A DNA stretch of 64,000 nucleotides from Dysidea avara (taxonomy: Eukaryota > Porifera > Demospongiae > Dictyoceratida > Dysideidae). This document shows positions 22,869 through 32,815 of this stretch, one piece after another (the first letter of the stretch is position 1; every line of letters starts with the position of its first letter). The stretch lies in contig NC_089278.1 of assembly GCF_963678975.1 (NCBI RefSeq), forward strand, positions 13,063,959 through 13,127,958. The letters are read 5' to 3'. The notes beneath the pieces are model-generated. The model was not told the DNA's origin. It worked only from the letters and a program-made list of their open reading frames with translations, and searched no databases. The translations under genes were made by a program, and so were the position numbers.

Positions 22869-24314
22869 TAGTGTTGTTCCAGTTCTCAGTACTGGAACTA
22901 AAAGTAATTCCAGTACCAGCAATTTTATTTTAGTTCCAGTTCTAGAACTGGAACAATAATTTTACTTTTCTCAATACTGGAACTGGAACTAGAACAATAA
23001 TTTATTTCCCTAAATACTGGAACTAGAACTGGAACTAAAAAGAAAATTTATCAAGTACTGGAACTAATACTAGAACTGAAATTGATCATAATCATTTAGT
23101 TATTATCAATAAAAATAGCAAATACGATGCTCATTACACAACTACAGTTAGTGAAACTATTACATTGTTAGAGTTAATTCTTCCTTGTTTCTGAGGACAA
23201 TTTTGGCTTATAACTTCCATGCTTTTGAGATATTGAACATATTGAACTTAGCTATACTGCTATAAAAGAAATGATATTGTTACACATGTGCAAATGAACC
23301 TATCAACTTTTCCCACCTGCATTGCTTGTTCATTTTTCTAGAGTTGTTTACAAATAACAACTTGCGTTAATCCTTTGAACAGGAATTGTTTGCTAGTCAA
23401 TCTTGAAAGATGTGCAAAATAGCTGTTAAAATTGAAGTATTAAATGCTTTCATTTACAGTTAAACTCTTAGCTTTGTGTGTGCGTGTGCGTCCACCATAC
23501 TTCTTGTTTTTAACATTTAATGTATAGTAGTGACAATCGACATGCATCCTCTAACACAAACTATGGACATTCGAGTAAGCAATATTAAGTAGCTGTAGTT
23601 TATCTGTCGATCTTGCTTTTCCATATACAAGCTTTAAGTTGACAGGTCCACCTACATGTATAGTCTAAATTTAGTGCTGCTGTGGAAAAAAAATACTGTA
23701 GTAACAACTAGTTTCCTAAATAGTTGCAATAAAAAGAAAGAAACCTGTCCAGCCCATGGTCTATCCACTGATCCAGTGGCTTGTCCACTGGTCCAGTCCA
23801 TGTGGTCTGTCCACTGGTCTAGTCCACGATCCAGTCCAGTGATGGTATACACCCAATGCAACACTGATTCAGAAGTGAAACCACTACCTAGCTATAGGTG
23901 TTTCTGTCATTCCGAAATGTGCTAGTTTAATGTTTGATAATTCACTTCAAATCATCCCTCATAATCAAAGCCTTGGAGCATCAATGCCTTGCATGTATAG
24001 TTGGTTTTGAAGTAGTTGCTCTGCCTAAATACATAACACGTTCAAATCAAAACCCATAGTTTAGTGCATACTGTGCATTGTTTTAGAAATGGAGCACTAA
24101 ACTAATTATGCAGAACTAAAAACAGAACTGAAAATGTTAAAGGTTGTAGTTCTAGAACTAGAACTGGAACTGTCATTCTAAAGGTTATGGTTCCAGAACT
24201 GTAACTGTAACTGTAATTCTAACAGTTATAGTTCTAGAACTGGAACTGTAATTCCAAAGGTTTATGATTCTAGAACTGGAACTGAAATAGCAAGCTGGTA
24301 CTGGAACAACACTA
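22869..24314. mobile_element. hAT-like non-autonomous element, 8-bp TSD
   Basis: It begins tagtgttgttcc and ends with the complement ggaacaacacta. It is flanked by atacgggt on both sides (22861-22868 and 24315-24322), an exact 8-base direct repeat as made by hAT transposases. Inside each end (22880-23080 and 24115-24305) is a run of near-palindromes built from agttctagaactggaact. The centre has a tandem cluster of ccactggtccagtcc words (23750-23840). There is no transposase frame, so movement would need a partner element. It shares terminal sequence with 33106-33687. Confidence 0.88.
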
Positions 24315-24401
24315 ATACGGGTAATAAGCACAGTTGGTGTATTCCTTATCTATCCAATACTGATCTAAACAGTTAACAACTCCCACTTTGCAATATATTG
24401 T

Positions 24402-25259
24402 CATTGGGGGTAACTAGTTACTTTTGTAACTAAGTTACGTAACTGATTACTTTTAAAGTAACTAGTAATATAACCAGTTACTTGCTTTGTAACTAGGAAT
24501 AATTGTCTGAAAAGTAACTTATTTACAATAGTAACTAATTACAATAGTTACATTGAAACTATAACTAATTATGCTTTAAAAGCAAGAGCACTTCAATTTT
24601 TGTGCCACATATGCTACAGCCACATTAAGTATACAGATTCTGTGTACTGTTCTCTATGATTCAGCTTGAGAAACAGATGTAGCAATAACTAAAACTGACC
24701 TGAAATAGCCACAGAATTGTTATTTTAAGTGTACATATGTATTACAGGGGCGGATCCAGAGTCTGGAAAGAGGGGGGCACCTTGCTGAAAAAAGTTGAAG
24801 AGCAAAAAAAAAAAAAAAAAAAAAAAAAAAGGTCACAACAATAATAGCTAGTTATCCTTTACCAAATATATTATATCACATCATGTATGTTATGTAAAAT
24901 AAAATCCTATTTATAGCTTCATAAGTAAGCTGCACTGCCTCATGAACATTGTGACTGCTTTATTAGAGTAATTGACTGCTCTATTAGAGTATCTCGATCT
25001 TGTATGCAATTTCTTGAAGGGGGGGTGCATTTGCCCCAAATGCCCCATCCTGGATCCACCATTGCATTACATCCCTTAATGATGCATATCTGAGCAAAAT
25101 TCATGTTACAAAAGCAAAAAACAAGTCATAATTTATACCACAAAAGTAACTAGTAACAAGAGTACTTAGTTACTTTTTGAAAAGTAACTGTAACTAAGTT
25201 ACATGGGATGAAAGTAACATGTAACTAGTTACTTTTCTGAAGTAACTACCCCAACTCTG
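24402..25259. mobile_element. foldback element rich in gtaactagttac
   Basis: The left end is cattgggggtaactagttac. The right end is the complement of cagagttggggtagttact. Both arms (24410-24560 and 25140-25255) are packed with taactagttac-type palindromes. The cagagttggggtag-type terminus resembles hAT-family ends as I remember them, but no clean 8-base duplication is seen. It is interrupted by a second element (24745-25064). Confidence 0.7.
24745..25064. mobile_element. nested hAT-like MITE
   Basis: The left end caggggcggatccag and right end ctggatccaccattg are imperfect inverted repeats of a type common in hAT MITEs. The flanks gtattaca (24739-24746) and gcattaca (25064-25071) agree at 7 of 8 bases, but they overlap the element edges given here by 1-2 bases. 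It contains a 27-base A run (24804-24830) and two copies of the dispersed word (24953-25000). It sits inside the 24402-25259 element and so is the younger of the two. Confidence 0.65.
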
Positions 25260-25891
25260 ACCATGGACCTGTAGAGTGAATTCCCAACTCAGTTAGCTAT
25301 TTTAGCTAGCTGCAAAACTACACTTGCTGGACTTTCTGTGCATGTTTGAAAGGAATGGGAAGTCACTCACATCTAAGGTACACCAACCAATAGACCTTCC
25401 ATATTAAAGGAATGATATGTTGCGAGTGTATGTGTACTACCTTCTGTATAAAAGGAAAGAAAGAAGATATCTCAATGCTCAATCTGCTCTGCAACTATAA
25501 AAGGGTTATGGCTATCACTTTCAACATTTGTTTAGTTTTTGGTGATTTCATTTTTACTACTAATCCTGTAATAGCTGAGCATCATGCACATGCATGCAAG
25601 TTACTACTGTGATCAATGGTACAGCATTCACAACGTGGTTGGTTAGACTGACAATATTTGATCACGTGACGGTGGATGTAATACATGACTTATTCGTTTC
25701 TTTGTGGTTAAGCAACAGAACTGAATTGGCTGTACCCAAAACTTGCATCTATATAATATTATGAACACACTAAAGTATTTAAGAATATAACAACTATTAT
25801 AAAACAAATAATCACAAATGGTATAAAACAAAACTACAAATCAAGTTTTAAACAAATGTCACTCTCAATACCACAGCTTGCCTGTTGCTGT
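25260..25891. other. intergenic; 3' side of methyltransferase copy 2
   Basis: No gene recognised. The part just left of 25892 would be the 3' untranslated region of copy 2. No canonical aataaa is seen on the - strand there. Confidence 0.45.
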
Positions 25892-26665
25892 TTACAATTT
25901 TCTGGCTATTAAAATTCCATCTGCTACTTTAAGCAAGACTATTTCAAATCGACGGTCATTTTTTAACATGTTGTTCAGCCGGCGGACACCACGTGTACTG
26001 TCATCATCAACTTGTGGATCAATAACTCTGCCATGAAAAAGAGCATTATCAATGACAAACAAGCCTCCTGGACGCAGTAGAGTATGAACTGGTTCAAGGT
26101 AAAAAGGATATCTCTGCTTGAAAGCATCCAAGAAAGCGATGTCATATGTGCCACTTTCCCCATCTTTGATCATCTCAGAAAGACCTTCTTCAGCATCTTT
26201 TATGCGTATGTCAATTTTATCACTTATTCCTGCTTCAGCAAAAAATGGCTTTCCATTTTCTATGTACTCTGAATTTATTTCCAGACCAACCACTTTCCCG
26301 CCATCTGGTAGCCCAAGTGCCAATGCCATAGCACTACATCCAAAGAACATTCCAATATCAATAACTTTTTTGGCATTTACGGATTTGGTAAGTAGCGTAA
26401 GGAAAGTGTCTTGCTCAATAGCTGTAGTCATGAGTCCTTTAGAATGAGAAGTAGACAACTTGTGAAGTTTCATCAGTACAGGATTGATGGTGGTGTGGTC
26501 AATTATATAGAGATTAATAGGATCGTCAGTTGCATAGGTCTTGTCAATACCAGGAAATCTTTGGTCAGAACGAGCACTTTTCTGACCAAGTCGGTAGACC
26601 AGGTAACCTGCTCCAGCAGCTGCCAAGCTAGCACATCCTACTCCAGCAACAATCTTCCAGTCCAT
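25892..26665 (-). CDS. COMTD1: COMTD1-like O-methyltransferase, copy 2
   Basis: Single-exon frame of 257 residues, paralogous to the gene at 9869-10639. It has the same architecture: an N-terminal hydrophobic anchor (about 5-27), motif I VIDIGMFFG, VVGLEIN, the metal-site region FLDAFKQRY (Lys of the usual DADK kept, second Asp replaced by Phe) and FVIDNA. MDWK is taken as the start because similarity to copy 1 stops there; the frame is open for 21 more codons upstream with another ATG at 26728. Central parts of the two genes are almost identical at the DNA level, whereas the last 60 or so codons differ clearly. Role as for copy 1: probable membrane-anchored SAM-dependent O-methyltransferase, substrate unknown. 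Confidence 0.85.
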   Translation of the reverse strand: MDWKIVAGVGCASLAAAGAGYLVYRLGQKSARSDQRFPGIDKTYATDDPINLYIIDHTTINPVLMKLHKLSTSHSKGLMTTAIEQDTFLTLLTKSVNAKKVIDIGMFFGCSAMALALGLPDGGKVVGLEINSEYIENGKPFFAEAGISDKIDIRIKDAEEGLSEMIKDGESGTYDIAFLDAFKQRYPFYLEPVHTLLRPGGLFVIDNALFHGRVIDPQVDDDSTRGVRRLNNMLKNDRRFEIVLLKVADGILIARKL

Positions 26666-28154
26666 CCTATTGTAAACACAGTAGTACAATGACAGTCTGC
26701 TTGAAGTACACACTGATGCATCACACATAGTGAAAGCAACACAACATCATCATTAAAATTGTCCCAATATCACTACTTTGCACCCTCATGAGTGAGGCTA
26801 CCACATAAGAGAGCAAGTCCCAAAAACTACAGCCAGCTTTGGGAGTCGCCCAGCTTGTTAGGGAAACAATTGCTGACTGTCCTATTAGAAATTCTCAGAA
26901 GTTGTAAGAGGTACACAACTGAACCCACCATGCATATATGCAACTCTGGCTATGTGAAAGGTAAATTTTGCTAAGAAATGATAGTCAGTGTTTACCTTGA
27001 GCTGGTTACAAAGCAACTCAAAAAGACATTAATTTAAGCCTTCCGTGCATGAAAGAAAAGTTACTAGCATTTCAACAGTGACTGCAAATAGTCCTGCAAA
27101 ATAATAATTTTAATGGTGGGTAACACCCCAATAACAGTAACACCCCAATATTTAACAACGTGGTATTATGATATTGATCAATACTACCCACCCCTATTCA
27201 TTGATTTCCATTTCCTGCCCTCATGTTTATTAATTATGCTATGTACTGAACATTTTATTCATTATTTATCATATGATTGCACAGCAGTTGGTCAGGTGCA
27301 CACAGGTACTATCAAAGTACAAAAAATTCCTATATTCTACATGTACCTATGTGTGGGAATAACAAATTTTAGTTATAGTGAATTTTGAGGTCAAAAAAAT
27401 GGGAAACAACGAATCTACTTAGAATGGTTTTAGTTTGAGCATGAGATAATGTCTGGACATCACATGGTACCAGTCTACATCCAACTCAGAACAGAATTGA
27501 GTATTCATGAATACTAGCTACTTGTAGTCATATCCACGTGACATGTTTTATACTGAGTTTAAGCAGTTTACAGCCTTTTCAAGTAACAACAATGATACAC
27601 GCAATGTATGTACTGATGTTAAGTGTTCATGACAAGAAGCTACACCAATCAAACTCTACAGCTTGCATTATGTCACTCCCTGCATCATGTGAGCTGGGTC
27701 ATATGATCTTAACGAGTACTAGAGTACCAATTTTACTATCCAAGTACCAAAATCTTAAACGAGTACTTGAGTATTTGTTTCAGTCCTAATCAAGTAATTC
27801 CATACATGTATTTCGAAGTACTGTGTTTTGAGTAGCCATTGGCGTAAGCCTATGGTAAATAAATCCTGGTAAACTAGCAAATCAAACCAGCACACTTCTT
27901 GCCGGCTTCTTACTAATAGCAATTGTTGACTATAATGAGGCATACACACCTTGGTATGAAGCAGGGAAAGCAATCAGAGAACTACAGTCTCTGTAGGAAC
28001 CTTGAAATTACCATTACTTGAGAAGTGTGACATTTATGAAACAGTGCCATTTTCAGGCCCAGCAACTTGAGATTACCAGAACACAAGCAGATTGTCGGTA
28101 ACAACAAGCACAATGTGTTACAGCTTCAAAGCTGAGACATGTAACACACACACA

Positions 28155-28198
<44 letters not shown>

Positions 28199-28727
28199 CA
28201 CAATATCCCAGAACAAGGGCAATATTGTAGCGGAGTCCAAGACTAAGCCAAGGACAAGGGTGATAACTAAGATATTGCCTGATGTGCTATATAATAACTA
28301 TCACCACAGCCTATGACAGCTGATCAGAGGAGGGCTTTAAGCACCACTAAAACAAATTACACAAAATTTGTTTTGTTGAGGAGGTTAATACATCACGATC
28401 TTACTGAATCATCTCATGTTTTGTTAGTAGAATATGTACGTGAAGACTGGTGAAATAGTGTACACCAAACCGTAACTTATTATTGCCTGGAATTCAAGCA
28501 CTGATTACAAAACAAAGTACATTGTCTTGAAGCATAAATGAGGGACAATCTAAATATCTAATGATCCCCACTGTTTTTCAGTTTTGTATTGCAACTATTG
28601 AGGAACCAAATCAACGAATGTAATTAAGGGTACAGCTCACATGAACGTGTCCAACTTCCTCTGACAACTGATTTTAGTGATGTATTCTAATTAATTCATT
28701 CACCGCACAAGTTAGTAATCATCAAGC
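26666..28727. other. intergenic, no gene recognised
   Basis: Contains the tetranucleotide array at 28145-28201. Other frames are short and unconvincing. Confidence 0.5.
28145..28201 (+). repeat. (ACGC)n/(AC)n microsatellite
   Basis: About eleven acgc units after a short ac run. The open frame of alternating Thr-His-Ala-Arg across it is an artefact of the repeat. Confidence 0.95.
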
Positions 28728-28838
28728 ATGGCTCTCACATGCAGAGCCGAGGCTATGAAGGAGCAATGGGAAGAGGAATTTAATGCCAATAACCTGGCTG
28801 ACAGTATTGGTTCCGATGTGGATGACAGCAACATATAG
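28728..28838 (+). CDS. small acidic ORF, possible first exon
   Basis: ATG to TAG, 36 residues, beginning MALTCRAEAMKEQWEEEF and ending DSIGSDVDDSNI. It is hydrophilic and protein-like but matches no family I recognise. It lies about 560 bases upstream of the transposase-like pseudogene on the same strand and could be its N-terminal exon, or chance. Confidence 0.25.
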   Translation: MALTCRAEAMKEQWEEEFNANNLADSIGSDVDDSNI

Positions 28839-30368
28839 CAATTTCCAACCTCGTAATATCAGCACACTAAATATTTAATCTTGCATTGCTTCAATATCAT
28901 TTTTAGATGCTTTCCTATTCTGCACAATTAAACCTTGATGCCTGCTGAGTCAAACAAACCTTATTGCACATAATTCCGTTTCGTATTTCAATAGTTATGC
29001 TATGAAATAAAATTTCCCTATAGAAATTAAGGCTTCGAGTAATAAGAAACTATTCATACTATGGTCATGGCACCTGTGATATGTCATAGTGATGACCGTT
29101 TCTGCAATATTACAGCTGGAATTTGAGTGATTTAGTTGTGTTATAAGTTTCTGATGATATAGATGTTCAGATTTGATGACTGTACAATGCAATTAAAGGA
29201 GTCATACTTGAGTCGAACTGGTTTCATAAAGGTAACAACTTGTCATGGAACCACTTTCATACATGGATGACTGCAGTTGCAAGATCCACTTTGCCTTCAT
29301 TATCACAGTAATAAGATCATCTGTATATAGGATTGAAAACAAGGTCAAGCAACTAAAATAAAACCACCATAATGATGATATAATTTTATTGACAAGTGAG
29401 CCATTCATTCATTACAGAGCACAACAAAGATTCCTTGGGCCAGATGACAAAGCATACCGATCACACAATGCTACCAGAAGTGAAGCATTGTAGTGATAGC
29501 CATGAATTGGAAGTGTTAACAACTATTAAGAAAGCACTGGCTTGTGAGCTGTCTATAGTTCAAAATGATTCCCTATCGAAATTAGATGATCTTACTACCA
29601 AATTGAGTAAATTGAGTGTGCGTAACACAAATAAGAAACTAAAACACAGAGATAAAAAGATAAATGTATTAAAAGAACAAGTGAAAGATAAGGAGAAATT
29701 ACATCACAGCTTACAACAGACAACAACACATGTTAGAAGTTATCAGAACAAATTAACTATCGCAAAAAAAATAAATACAGTTCCATCACTCAGAAATGTG
29801 ATCACTTACAAGTGGTAGTTAAAAGATCTCAATGAAGAAATAGAAGCTGTCAAAAGCTTATTGAGAGATTCTGAGAAATAGAATACTAGAGAGACTACAA
29901 GAGCTGGAATCAAAAAATACTCAGACAGTGCTGCATGGAACTTTTAAGTTTAAATGTTGGCATCAAAAATGTTGAGCCCATTATCAGATGAGCTCTTGAG
30001 CACATTGCATCAATTGAAATTAAAGAATTGCTACAAATATCAACTCTTGCTCAGATGTTTGCTGAAATGAAAGGGTTACCTTGTCAGCAGTTGAGTGGAG
30101 AGTTGCAAAAAGGGGGTAACCTTGCTCTTCATAGTGATGGGACCTCTAAGTATGGTCAACATTACTATTCTTAGTCTCTACGTCACATAGCACATACTCT
30201 GTAGGGTTACCATAAATGCTAGCTACTCAGGTATTGAGTACCTTTCAACAAATTTTATGTGACACGGAAGTAGTAGTACAAGTCTGGGACAGGCAATGCA
30301 AAGATCAAGAATATATTGTCAGATCGGCACATTGTTGAAAAAACTATTTACCTTGTTGGAAGGATATC

Positions 30369-30910
30369 ATTTAGACTATGGTACAACTCATTTACAGGGT
30401 TACTAAATCACTTAGTCACCTGACATGCTCATTTAGTCACCTACACATGTTCATTTAGTAACCCGCCCTCAGGCAATTTTGTATGTGAAAATAATTATAA
30501 CACGAAAGGTACACTGGAGTACTTGATAATACTGTAATACAATTCTTCTCCGTGTTCTGTGAATAATTCTGGACAAATAGTAGACTAACTAGTAAGTGGC
30601 GTATCTACTGTAGCTTTAACCGTTACTCTGGTTACCGGTCGAATAATTATTTTTGTGGGCGCTGTAAGAACTTCAGGAAGAAACCGTTCTGTTGTTCTAC
30701 ATTGCTCTTTCACTCCACCCTAATGTTCTGGCTATAAAGGTATGTACTTTAAACCATAGTCTAAATAAGTTAGACACCGCGACCAACGGAAACTAAGCAA
30801 TTTAGTAACCCCTCTGGCCCTTAGTAGCGCCCTCGCTGCGCTCAGGACGCTACAGCCTCAGGCCATCGGGGTTACTAAATCGCTTAGTTCCCTTGGTCTT
30901 GGTGTCTAAC
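30369..30910. repeat. composite palindromic repeat, copy B, with flanking fragments
   Basis: 30588-30910 is the inverted counterpart of 2731-3049. It includes the 142-base hairpin at 30769-30910, which starts gttagacacc and ends ggtgtctaac. 30369-30480 carries related words (atttagactatggt, ttactaaatcacttagtcac). It interrupts the transposase-like gene and so is younger than it. Confidence 0.75.
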
Positions 30911-31170
30911 TATTATTTAGTAATCCAACAAAGTGAATGTGTTACTGTATAATACTCTCAATAGCACCTTGACGTATTATTTTGAAATACGTCAAGCGAT
31001 TAGCCAATAGAATTAGTATTACACTTGTTTGTCAAGGTCCCTTAACAAAAACCTGTAATATTAATTTGATTGGCTAAAATAGTGTGATGCGTTTCTATTA
31101 GAAGTAAATGTCCGACTTGACAACTAGTGTTACCATAGTGATAGATGCTCCACGGCATAGCAACAATATG

Positions 31171-31295
31171 GTTGCTTAGCAACGGTTGCTAAGTAACCGT
31201 TGCTAAGGTAAACTTCACTTTGAGACCATGGCAACGGTTGCTAAGTGTGATTGGTCTATCGTAGTGGTTATTTTGAATTTCTGTTGCTTAGTTAC
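31171..31295. promoter_or_regulatory. cluster of X-box-like (RFX) palindromes
   Basis: gttgcttagcaac (31171-31183), gttgctaagtaac (31185-31197), ccatggcaacggttgc (about 31226) and gttgcttagttac (31283-31295) resemble the RFX X-box, GTNRCC-(0-3)-RGYAAC, with one or two mismatches each. They lie in inserted repeat DNA, so a role is unproven. Confidence 0.3.
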
Positions 31296-31322
31296 AGTTG
31301 CTATGGTTGTCGGATTAATTTG

Positions 31323-31476
31323 CAATAGGACAGATGGCTGTGGTATTCAGGATTAATAGTTCTCGCATTGTAAACAGGAAGGAAATAGTGCTTGGCTTCG
31401 CCGCGCACTATTTTACTCCTTCCTGTTTACAATGCTTGCACTATTAATCCCGAATACCACAGCCATCCATCCTATT
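31323..31476. repeat. long palindrome, 154 bp
   Basis: Left arm aggacagatggctgtggtat onward pairs with the right arm that ends accacagccatccatccta. About 65 paired bases per arm with few mismatches surround the tip cttggcttcgccgc. It ends exactly where the transposase-like coding signal resumes, so it was probably part of the insertion or a separate foldback element. Confidence 0.85.
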
Positions 31477-32815
31477 ACATATACAAATTTTAACCAGTGT
31501 GATTGATAACTGTACTGATATGAGTGCTGATGAATAACAGAGTATTGGTACACTAAACAATTTCTTTTGTGTGTTGCATTTGCTTGTGGGAATGGCAGAT
31601 ACCACATCATCTACCTTGCTGCGGTGGGAGCAGGCACATTTTGAAGAATGTGTTGGTGCATCAGCTTTACGTAATGCTTTAAGAAGTCTGAATCTGGTGT
31701 GATTCGTCTTGTTAGAACAGCATGTAAGGCTCTCTGTGAACATGCAAGTGAGTAAAGTGATGTATACTAGCTATTTACTTCCTTTTTATCAAGGAATAAA
31801 GAAGAATCCTTTGGCATCTTTCCATGGCAATTGTTTTAATACAGTTTTTTTTTGCCGGAGCCTTATATTATACTGCCCAACATGTTGTTAATTTCTTCAA
31901 GGAGGTATGGCAGACCCCCAACCAATTGCTTAAGGTTGTTTACAGTGACATACTGTACATGTTCCTGAATTTGTAGCTGGTTACCGTGCATCAAGTCTGA
32001 TTAATAAGGTTATAACTGGTCCACTTTGACGTGTCCTTGAATGTTCAGATGTGACCATTCTAGAAATGAATTCTTACTTCAATACTTAAATAAGAAAGCT
32101 GGTCACAAGATGGCAGTATATTGATACAAGGTCATGCTGAACTATACACAGTTTATCCACCGAAGAATGATGAGATTTGGGACCGTTTGATTAAACCACA
32201 TGAGAATGATTCCATCACTCAAGAAGAGCTGGAGGTACTATGCCATGCGCTTTCAGCTCTATTCCCCAAATTGGTAGATCATTTGCCTGGTGGCATATAC
32301 TATGCTCTAAGTGCTCAACTTGCTGTTTAAATTGCATCAGTTTCAAAGACAAATGCAATGAGTGAGAGGGATTTTGAAAAACTTGATCACTTACTACGTG
32401 AGAAGCCGAATTCCACTACATTATCTTTAGAGGCAATAGTTTTGTTTTCCAGCAATAAAATTATGAAATGGCAGTGAACCCAAAACCACCAGAAATAGTG
32501 TCTGCAAGAAAAAAGGTCCCAGAAATCAAGAAGCTTTTTAAACAACAAAGGGAGGATATTCTGGAAGGACGTATCAAGGCATTTCATGAAAAACAATGTA
32601 CTTTAGATGCTGTCCATAAAATACTGTTTAAAATAATATTTGTAATAAGTGCAAAAATCAGTTTTTTGGTATTTCGTGTTATTTTCCTATGTAAAATGAG
32701 TGCAACAGTGGCTGACATTTAAGTAGCCATACCTTTGCATACAAATATGATATTGACCTGAAATTTTTACTGCATTTCTCCAAAGCACATGGCAATACTT
32801 TGATATAAACTTAAG

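Larger units (their letters stand above)
29396..32620 (+). pseudogene. decayed transposase-like gene, unknown family
   Basis: The first part (29396-29818) is a 140-residue frame with a heptad-like Lys/Leu coiled coil (KLDDLTTKLSKL, KEQVKDKEKLHHSLQQ). After frameshifts come EIKELLQISTLAQMFAEMKG and ALHSDGTSKYGQHYYS (about 30010-30170). After an insertion at about 30369-31478 the coding signal resumes: MADTTSSTLLRWEQAHFEEC, FYQGIKKNPLASFHGN, PEFVAGYRASSLINKV, then 32121-32330, and SERDFEKLDHLLREKPN (about 32360). I recall similar multi-copy uncharacterised proteins in sponges and cnidarians, which suggests a DNA-transposon protein, but I cannot name the superfamily. It is dead in this copy. Confidence 0.6.

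Noticed and set aside
24804..24830. A27 run as a retroposon tail
   Set aside because: It lies in the middle of an inverted-repeat element, not at an end, so a poly-A tail is unlikely.
28092..28316. Frame with Thr-His-Ala-Arg repeats
   Set aside because: Produced by the ACGC microsatellite.
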